Under the pieces are notes generated by a model. It was not told the origin of the DNA. It made no database searches and saw nothing but the letters and a program-made list of their open reading frames with translations. The translations under genes were made by a program, and so were the position numbers. Positions 55,644-64,000 of a stretch of DNA of 64,000 bases are shown in pieces. Position 1 is the first letter of the stretch. Every line of letters starts with the position of its first letter. Source of the stretch: Voacanga thouarsii (taxonomy: Eukaryota; Streptophyta; Magnoliopsida; Gentianales; Apocynaceae); the NCBI GenBank assembly GCA_026120185.1, contig JANUWF010001481.1, positions 186,001-250,000 of the forward strand, read 5' to 3'.

Positions 55644-57552
55644 ATGCTATGTGTGGTTGGCAGACATTTGTTTTTTTTTTTTTGTGAAAGTTGTTTTCAT
55701 GTATTCGTGTATATCTTAGTTCACTGTGAAAAATTGTTTTCATTCGAGTCGAAATCGTTTCAAGCATTATGGGTTGGGTTCGTAGCACCAATATTCTTGT
55801 GTAATAGTTACAACATATTTCAAAAAAAAAAAAAATCTGTATATGCTATAGTTTTTTCTTTTACAGGAAAACACTTTTTTGTGAACATGGTTGTTGCCTT
55901 CCGTTTCATCCTAATTTTCTGTTTTGTTTTTGTTTAAACTAACAAATTGATTGTTGTTTTGAGCTTCAAAATAGAAAATTCTGCTGAGAATTGTTCTCAC
56001 TAAACCGTTGTAGAAGATGAAGGCTCCAAAAATTGTTTCTAAAAAAATTTTAAAAATTGCCGACTCGTCCCAACTACAGCCTGTGCCGGCTCTGGCTCCC
56101 AACCGGTGCCGGTTCTATGCTGTTTCGTGACGTCCAAAAATTGTTTCTGAAATTTTTTTTAAAAACCAAACTGCAAACGGTGTCGGTTCCGTTCTATTCC
56201 ACGACGTTCCAGCTATTTTAGAAATTAATAAATTTTTTAAAATAGAATTTTGAAAGGAAAAAATCTCATTTGATGAGAGGCGGTAAAACAAAAATTTTCC
56301 GTTGACCACTGCCCCCGGACTGACCAGTGGGACCCCCGTTTTCGCTACCAGAGACGAGACCCAAAAGCATTTTCTAAAAAATTAGTTTTGAGACAAACAA
56401 TTTTACTTTTCCATAATAATGATTTTGAAAATTTAAAATTAATGTATTTTTCAAAAATATTGATTTTAGAATTTGTTTTATTTTTCCAAAATAGTGATTT
56501 TGGAATAATAAAATTATATGTTTATTTTGTTTAAGCATAATTAATGGCATGGTGGTTGGTTATGGACTAAAACCAATTATATTTATTCATGCATTTTACA
56601 GTTTTGGTTTTTTCTTTTTTTTTTTATGAAATAGGGTCTGCGTGTCCTGTCTTCTCTAGAATTCTTGTGTAATTCCCTTCTCATCTAACTCCTCTCGAAT
56701 GTAACTCAAGGTTTTCTCTCTTTAGGAAAGTATGTAATTAGTTTACATAGGTTAGATAGGAGTAGAATTTTTCATTTTGGAGATGGCAACCAAAACAAGG
56801 CGAGAAGGTAAGACATTCTACTTAAATTATGCATGACCACATAGGGTTAACTATATTAATTTAGGAAAAAGTCCATAACCATACCACGTAATCCTTTATT
56901 ACCATGATTATCAATTATGTAATTTATTGATTTTTATGCATGTCATTTGTTGAAATCACTAAAAGGAACAAATCCCTCAGTTAATATTAAACCTAATTCC
57001 TCTCATTAATATAGTAAGAACGAGAGTTTTTTTCCGAGACCAGGTTGTTGAGCAAACCTAAGCCTACTCGACATCGAGTATGTTCAAAATATGGAATTAA
57101 ATTCCTTTGGAGTTAAATTCCTGATTAATGGGTCGGGTTTAACTAAATTCTTTATCTCGGTTGGGGAAACTCAAGCATAAAGAAATTTAGAGGAAAAGTT
57201 AGGGTAGCCCAAAAGGCTTTAAGATTAAAAGCTATTAATTACCTAATCATTTGGTAATTATATATGATGTAATTGGTATTGGATACCTACCAATGAACTC
57301 AAGGGTGGCTTGTTGGGCAAACCCAAGATAATTCTTGAGGAATTTGGATACCGGTCCACTAGTAAAGCTTCTAATGGGCTTTCCCAAATCAGTGGTAGGG
57401 GCCATTGGTTTGAGTAAAATAGTGGAGTAAAAATGCGTTTAATTAAAGTCCTAATTATTTGCATTTCATGTGCATTTACAATAGCTAATCCTCTCTATCT
57501 TTACATCTAGGACACTTGCATCATATCAACAAACCTAAACCTATGTAGCATC
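55644..57552 (+). other. H leader, 1.9 kb, non-coding
   Basis: An unusually long stretch between primer site and gag without a coding block. It holds CCGGTGCCGG-type motifs (56080-56115, 56178-56192), including the inverted AACCGG-TG-CCGGTT at 56101-56114, similar to those of the G1 LTR. Several T-rich runs are seen; no second gene. Confidence 0.6.
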
Positions 57553-58130
57553 TTGGAGACCAACAAGTTAACCGAATCAAACTACCTCGACTGGCATAGA
57601 AACTTGAGAATCGTTCTCAAGTCGGAAAAGTTGCTTTACATGCTAGGTGCTGCTATTCTGCTACCACCAGCCCAAGATGCTCATGCTGATGAGCATGCTG
57701 TCCACAAAAAGCACAAGGAGGATAGTGATACAGCATCGTGTATTATGATGGCATCCATGACTCCCGAACTGCAAAAACAGCTCGAGCATATGGATGCTCA
57801 ATCGATTATACTACATCTTCGAGAGCTGTTTGACGCCCAAGCCAGAACTAAGAGATACGAGATCTTGAAGCAACTATTTTATTGTAAAATGACAGAGGGT
57901 TTTTTTGTGGCCACTCATGGGCTGAAGATGCTGGGCTGAATAGAGAAGCTTGGATCTCTCGGGTTCGCGATGGATCATGACTTAAGTATTGACTTAATTC
58001 TACAATCTTTGCCTAATAGTTTCTCACAATTTGTGATTAACTATAAGATGAACAAGATTGAGTCCACTATTCTTGAGTTGATCAATCTTCTCAAAACCGC
58101 GAGTCCTCCATGAAGAAGGATTCCAAATGG
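57553..58130 (+). pseudogene. H gag
   Basis: Copia Gag begins LTESNYLDWHRNLRIVLKSE right after TTG at 57553, where ATG would be expected, so the start codon is lost or lies elsewhere. ILKQLFYCKMTEGFFVATHG follows; a stop at 57937 and a shift near 58100 end the frame. The helix-rich body (LQSLPNSFSQFVINYKMNK) is recognisable. Its zinc knuckle is carried in the next frame. Confidence 0.85.
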
Positions 58131-61100
58131 TAGAATATTCTTCTTCTAAGAAGAAAGTTCAAAAGAAGAAGAAAGCTCCCATGAAGCTTAAAGGTGGTGT
58201 GAAGAAGAAGGATGCTACTACTAAGGGCCCATGCCATCATTATGGCATGATGGGCCACTGGAGGTGCAACTGTAAGGCCTACTTGGAGACTGTTAAGGAC
58301 AAGAAGCAGAAGGAGAAGCTTGCAAGCACTTCTACTTCTACTTCGGGTATGTTTATGATTGAGATAAATACTGCATTTAGAAATGAGATATGGGCATTAG
58401 ATACCAGATGTGGATCTCATTTGTGCAATAACTTGCAGGGACTAATGGGCAGTAGAAGGCTAGAGAAAGGCGATGTGGACTTATGTACTGCAAATGGAGC
58501 AAAGGTTGCTGCACTTGCTATGGGGACATATGAGATGAACCTACCTTCGGGATTAGTTCTAGAATTAGAAAACTATTATTATGTACCAATTTTAATGAAG
58601 AATATTATCTCAGTTGCGTGTTTAGACTTAAATGGATTTCATTTGATATTTAAGAATAAATGTTGTTCTTTTTCATTAAATGATATTCATTATGGTTCAG
58701 CAACTCTAGTTAATGGTTTATATGTTATAGACTTGTATAATCCACTTCTCAGTATAAACAATAAGAAACCTAAAATAGATAACTCTAACACCTCTTACTT
58801 ATGGCATTATCGTTTAGGCCATGTAAATGAAAATCATATTTCTAAGTTACACAAGCTTGGTGACTTAGGGTCATTTGATTATGAATCATATGGCACATAC
58901 GAGTCTTATTTACTAGGTAAAATGGCTAAAACTCCTTTTTCACGAAAAGGAGAACGGGCCAAAGAGTTATTAGAACTCACACACTCTGATATATGTGGCC
59001 CAATGTCAATACAAGCAAGAGGAGGTTATAACTATTTCGTAACCTTTATTGATGATTTCTCATAATACATGTATTTGTATTTAATGAAATACAAATCTGA
59101 GACCTTTGATAAGTTCAAAGACTTCAAGAATGAAATAGAGAAACAACTTGGCAAAAATATTAAGACTCTAAGATCTGATCGAGGAGAAGAATACTTGAGC
59201 CAAGAGTTTCTGAGTTATCTTATAGATAATGGGATATTATCTCAATGGACTCTCCACCACATACACCTCAATATAATGGTGTATCTGAGAGAAGGAATCG
59301 GACCCTTCTAGACACGGTATGGACCATGATGGCTTTTGTAAACCTACCAAAATCGTTTTAGGGGTATGCACTAGAGGCTTCTATTTATATACTAAACAGA
59401 GTTCAATAAAATTAGTTGATTCTACCCCATTTGAGATGTTCTTGGTAAGAAACCAAAGTTATCTCACTTGCGGGTATGGAGTTGTCCTGCCTTTGTCAAA
59501 AGGCCACAGTCAGACAAACTTGATAGTAAGTCTGACAAGTGTTTATTTGTGGGATATTCGAAAGAATCTTTTGGATATTACTTCTACCTACCCTCTGAAA
59601 ACAAAGTGTTTATTTCGAAACATGCCATCTTCTTAGAAAAGGAGCACATGCTCAAAGGGGACAGTGGGAGTAAAATTGAACTTAGTGAAGTTCAAGAAGA
59701 TCAAACAAACAAGGATCAACCATCTGATCCCACATCTATTGAGAGAATAGATGAACCTTCTACTACACAAGAACCTCGTAGGTCTAGTAGGATACGTGTG
59801 GCACCTGAGAGATATGGATTTCTTATTAGTGACTACAATAACGTATTGCTCATAGATGAAGATGAGCCTACTACCTATAAGAATGTTCTGAATAGTTCAG
59901 AATCTGGCAAATGGCTTGAGGCTATGAAGTCAGAGATGGATTCCATGTACGACAACCAAGTATGGACTGTGGTTGATCCACCCAAAGGAATTAAACCTAT
60001 TGGGTGCAAATGGATTTTCAAGAAGAAAATGGACATGGATGGTAACGTAGTTGCCTATAAAGCATGTCTAGTGGCAAAGGGTTATCGTCAACAACATGGT
60101 ATTTACTATGACGAAACCTTCTCGCCAGTAGCCATGTTAAAATCCATCAGGATACTCCTAGCCATTACTGCTCATTATGATCGTGAGATTTGGCAAATAG
60201 ATATGAAAACAGCTTTTCTAAATGGAAATCTGACAGAGGAAGTATATGTAACACAACATGAAGGTTTCACATCCAATGATAGCACAAAGGTATGTAAGCT
60301 GCAAAGGTCCATTTATGGACTTTAGCAAGCTTCTAAAAGTTGGAACATCTGTTTTGATGAAACAATCAAAGAGTTTGGTTTCATTCAAAATATGGATGAG
60401 CCTTATGTATACAAGAAGGTTAGTAGGAGCACAATCATTTTCTTATTGCTTTATGTAGATGACATATTGCTAATAAGAGACGATATACCTGTCTTGCAAA
60501 CGGTTAAAGTTTGGTAGTCCAAACAATTCTCCATGAAAGACCTTGGTGAAGCAACCTATTTTCTTGGAATAAGGATCTATAGGGATAGATCTAAAAGGTT
60601 GCTAGGTCTTTCACAGTCTACATACATAGATAAAGTGCTAAAAAGGTTTAGCATGGATCAATCCAAAAGGGGATTCCTACCCATGTCACATGGCGTAAGC
60701 CTTTCAAAGTCGATGTCTCCCAAGACACAAGTTGAAAGGGATCACATGAGTAAGATTCCATATACTTCGGCAGTTGGATCTATCATGTACGCTATGATAT
60801 GTATAAGGTCTGATGTATCTTGTGCTCTCAGTTTGACGAGCAGATACCAATCTGACCCTGGTGAGGGTCATTGGTTTGCTGTAAAGAACATCCTTAAGTA
60901 CTTACGAAGGACTAAGAATGTGTTCTTAGTATATGGAGAAGGTGATTTAAAAATAAACAGGTATGCTGATGCCAGTTTTCAATCTGATAAAGATGATTTC
61001 AAATCATAATTCGACTACGTGTTTACATTGTATGGAGGGGCAATAAGTTGGAAGAGTTCCAAACAAGAGACTATTGCCGACTCTACGACAGAAGCTGAGT

Positions 61101-61400
61101 ACATAGCCGCTTCTGAAGTAGCTAAGGAGGCTGTTTGGATAAAGAAGTTCGTGACGGAACTGGATGTGGTTCCTAGCGTTGTTGGTCCAATATCTCTGTA
61201 TTGTAACAACAATGGAGCTATTGCACAAGCAAAGGAGCCACGGTCTCACCAACGATCCAAACACGTACAGAGATGCTATCATCTGATCCGGGAGATCATA
61301 GATAGGAAAGATAGAGTGAGTTCCCACGAATGAGAATATAGCTGACCCGCATACAAAAGCACTATCCCAAAAGAAACATGATAGGCATGTTAAATCATTC
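58127..61400 (+). pseudogene. H pol: knuckle, protease, integrase, RT, RNase H
   Basis: A knuckle CHHYGMMGHWRCNC (about 58230) has Tyr for the second Cys. Protease reads ALDTRCGSHLCNN with D-T-R (Asp codon 58400-58402) where D-S-G is normal, so it is catalytically dead. GAG-pre-integrase: LWHYRLGHVNENHISKLHK. Integrase: HSDICGPMSIQARGGYNYFVTFIDD, stop at 59063, LRSDRGEEYLS, then an indel near 59255 before NGVSERRNR. RT starts WKWIFKKKMDMDGNVVAYKA; IDMKTAFLNGNL and YVDD (60452-60463) are intact, with stops at 60323 and about 60515. RNase H: DASFQSDKDD, stop 61007, TTEAEYIAASEVAKEAVW, ending near 61400. Confidence 0.92.
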
Positions 61401-61444
61401 GGTATTAGATAAATGAATGATTGGCTTTAGTGTAAGTAGGAGTT

Positions 61445-62849
61445 TGTTAAGTGTTATGCCCTAGAGGTAATCATTTGTGCATTGTATATGATACATTTTA
61501 TTTTAATAAAAGGCCTTATTTATCTGACAGTATCTTTTGTTTACTTTTGTGTAAAAAAACTGTTAGATAAAGTCACTAGTACAACACTGTGTTAAGGAAA
61601 TCATGATAGAGATCATGATATGAGATTTCTACTACACTGTATAGTGTTAGTACTTAAATAATCCCTAGTCGTAGTATTAATGAGATAGGACGTCATTAAT
61701 GCGTTAAAACTAGTTGTGTTAGACTTCTTGATTTGATCAGGCGGTGTTTCTTATATCCGTGAGTATTGAGATACATAAAGTTAACACGTGGATTCTTATT
61801 AATGGAATAAGTACATTAGATGACCTAGCTATGAGATAATCACATGAATAACTATTTAGTACCAATGATATAATCTCAATATAGCAAACGTGCAAGTATC
61901 CTTAGACTTGAGATCTCTAAGGTACTTTATTTGTTGAACATTGTGCTTTGATTCCAATCTCTGGAGCCAGATCAAGAGCTACCTATGGGATGGATATTGG
62001 GTATATTGTGAAGTAAATGAACGTAGTTGAGAGGGTCAATAAAGGATTCACCACTCCTAATAGTAGGGGCAAATATCTTACGGCCACTTGTAGGAATTAC
62101 AACTCGAGAAGTCCTTGGCCAAGGCGATTGTGTATTGAAAACAGTTCCAATTGATACACATCTAGAGTAGTGGGTTCTGGTACAAGTACTATTATATTCG
62201 AGTCAGAATTAATATATATATATATATATATATATTATGGAGGAAGTTGGCACTAATTCTGTACTCCAGACCGGATGAGATATTGTACGGTGAAAGGAGT
62301 TAATTGCACTGTAGTTTGTTATTAAAGGGTTCATGTCAAGCCACTTGACTTCCTGGACTCTTGGGTGGTCATGATATGTTGCTAGATACTGCTCATGATA
62401 TGCAGAATATGGGTTATTAACCGATGAATTAATAAACCGATCCTGATTAGAATTAATATGATTAATTTCAATTAATTGTGGATTATTAATCTCAAAAACG
62501 TTTAAATTAATTCGTGTTCGCTACCAATTGACTAGGAAACCTAATAGGTCACATACAATTGAGGATAATATACTCAAGATGTTATTTGATAACATAGTGG
62601 GGTTAATTGCAAGAAAGAGAAGTTATTGTGGCCAAATTATAATTAGTTATAATTTATGGGCCAAATTGTAATTGTGAGTACTTGATGGTTCCAATTACAA
62701 TTAAAGAATTCTAATTGTTTTAGAATTCTTAGATGGAGTATTTTTAGTAGGATTTTTTTTCGTGATATATAGGATATATGCACGATTCCTAATGAAAAAA
62801 ATACACAATAAAACAACTCCAAAACCCTAGAGGCACACACCACTCCCTT

Positions 62850-62924
<75 letters not shown>

Positions 62925-63259
62925 GTTCTTCATCAAAAACCCTAGCCGCCATTCTTAGTTTCTGCTAGCACAGAAATATCTTGGTGCTTGAGAGTGAACC
63001 TCCGTGTGGATTTCTATTAGAGATAGTCACACACTGTGATTTAGTGTCTGGACATTCGACTCTCGTGGTGTTTGATCAAGAGGATTGCTGGATCGCACCT
63101 CAGACGAGAAAGGAAAAAAAAATTTAACGACAGGGATTCACTAGAAAGGTGATCTTCTTCTCTTTATGTCTTGTTTTCCATATGTATGAGGATCCTAGGA
63201 TGGTATCTTGTTCTTATTTTTTTGCTGCACCGTATATGATATGCACGAGATACCTTACA
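61445..63259 (+). repeat. H 3' LTR
   Basis: 1815 bp from TGTTAAGTGTTATGCCC to GATACCTTACA, followed by TSD CAAAC. It is longer than its partner mainly through the (CT)n at 62853-62921. Preceded by TAAGTAGGAGTT, which would be the PPT region. Confidence 0.95.
62853..62921 (+). repeat. (CT)n microsatellite in H 3' LTR
   Basis: About 34 CT units where the 5' LTR (55270-55290) has only about five. Since LTRs are identical on insertion, the expansion happened afterwards. Confidence 0.95.
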
Positions 63260-63264
63260 CAAAC

Positions 63265-63828
63265 CTCCCTAGTAATTTCAAATAAACAAAGAAAATAATC
63301 TTTTACCATGATTTCCTATTGTGAGAAAAGATTCATGAACACATTCCCTTACATCAAATTAAGCTAATCCATTCTTGAACATACACTTGAACTAACAGAC
63401 TAGCACATGGCCAATCTCCTACTAGGCATAATCATCATTCATGGCTTTATTGAAAATTAAGAACATAAAGGCCTAATCACCATTAGTGTCATAACATCTT
63501 GCATGCATCAAAACATCCATAAGTCTCATTAACCATGATGAGCATATACTGATTCAAAAAAAAAAAAAAATCCATAAGTCCAAATCCTACATTTTAAATC
63601 TCATGTCCTAACTCCATCCCCTTCATCCACATACATATACACAACCCCCATTTATATCAAATCTTCCTATCAACATCAAAGAGACATGAATTCAGATATT
63701 ACATGGTTTAAGAAGAAATACTTGATAGATAATCACTTGATGAAGGTTTCTTGATTAGTGAAGGTCCACGCATTTGAGAGCCTTTAGTGGTCCGAAAAAA
63801 TAGACATGGTTGATCACCACCATTTCGG

Positions 63829-63863
<35 letters not shown>

Positions 63864-64000
63864 AGGGCATTAGAATGGAACATTAAAAGTTGAGTAGAAG
63901 AGAAAGAATGAGAAGGTTGTTCTTGTTTTACCTTTTGATGTTCTTGGAACCTTCAAAAAAAAAAAAAAACTGGTTTTGATTCGTTCGAAAATTTTGGTTT
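63265..64000 (-). other. E, second visible part, no gene
   Basis: Non-coding continuation of long LTR E after H. (GA)n at 63832-63860, on the minus strand (CT)n followed by TTGGCCGAAATGG, corresponds to the (CT)n and GCTGAATGG block at 28085-28120 of the 4.2-kb solo LTR. Confidence 0.6.

Larger units (their letters stand above)
53878..63259 (+). mobile_element. H: nearly complete Ty1/Copia element
   Basis: 9382 bp with two similar LTRs, iMet primer site, a long leader, gag and pol, and a perfect TSD CAAAC (53873-53877 and 63260-63264). Order is gag, protease, integrase, RT, RNase H, as in Copia. Pol stays mostly in one frame from 58127 to 61333 with few breaks, so this is the youngest element of the window. 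The wording around protease (LPSGLVLELENYYYVP, KNIISVACLDLNGFH) suggests the Tork/Angela group; lineage is inference. Confidence 0.95.
52161..64000 (-). repeat. E: long LTR (solo or element end), split by Copia H
   Basis: On the plus strand it starts TGTAACACCCC and its first 1.1 kb is the reverse complement of the right end of the 26141-30381 solo LTR, so it is the same family in minus orientation. Continuous parts: 52161-53877 and 63265-64000 (about 2.45 kb seen of an expected 4.2 kb). It sits in C pol after TTAGC (52156-52160); the partner TSD lies outside the window. Whether it is solo cannot be decided here. Confidence 0.8.

Noticed and set aside
62643..62936. 97-codon minus frame with (RE)n repeat, like an acidic-basic protein
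   Set aside because: Translation of the (CT)n microsatellite in the H LTR; noise.

Overview
The window is plant nuclear DNA made almost wholly of nested, mostly broken LTR retrotransposons. Grounds for this: Ty1/Copia and Ty3/Gypsy protein signatures on both strands, tRNA-iMet-type and tRNA-Asp-type primer binding sites, TG...CA LTR ends with 5-bp target-site duplications (TSDs), A/T-rich composition, many microsatellites, and a captured plant-mobile-domain-like antisense gene. I see no host protein gene, rRNA or genuine tRNA gene. The species cannot be named from the sequence.

Layout. 1-2690: a Copia relic (gag to just past integrase). 2727-8710: Gypsy element G1 (LTR, PBS, gag, pol), cut off inside integrase. 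8711-30851: element A, minus strand, a non-autonomous Athila/Tat-type element. A is split twice: by the Tat-lineage Gypsy element G2 (9816-24038, itself carrying a 3.3-kb solo LTR in its 5' LTR) and by a 4.2-kb solo LTR (26141-30381). 30852-48346: a very decayed relative of G2, element D. D is split by minus-strand element B (31551-39662, holding a 1.5-kb solo LTR at 37707-39231) and by a 3.2-kb solo LTR (42213-45439). 48349-64000: a Copia fragment F, cut by the minus-strand Athila-type element C (49109-52160 visible), which contains a long minus-strand LTR E (52161 onward), which in turn contains a nearly complete Copia element H (53878-63259). E runs off the window end.

How the parts work. 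Autonomous families (G1, G2, H) once encoded Gag, protease, reverse transcriptase/RNase H and integrase; every copy here is disabled by stops and frameshifts. A and B keep only LTRs, PBS, PPT and a non-coding body, so would have depended on proteins made elsewhere. G2 also carries, opposite to its pol, a PMD-like gene with one readable intron and a long coiled-coil 3' exon that is still open.

Most notable observations: the spliced antisense PMD-like gene in G2; repeated GC-rich hairpin modules inside the LTRs of A, B and C, with analogous palindromes in G1 and in the H leader; the solo LTR inserted exactly in the loop of one such hairpin; a triplicated PBS region in B; stops in the older elements that mostly fit cytosine deamination; and a four-deep nest whose order can be read from target-site duplications. 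All coordinates were read by eye; element boundaries with TSDs are firm, others approximate.
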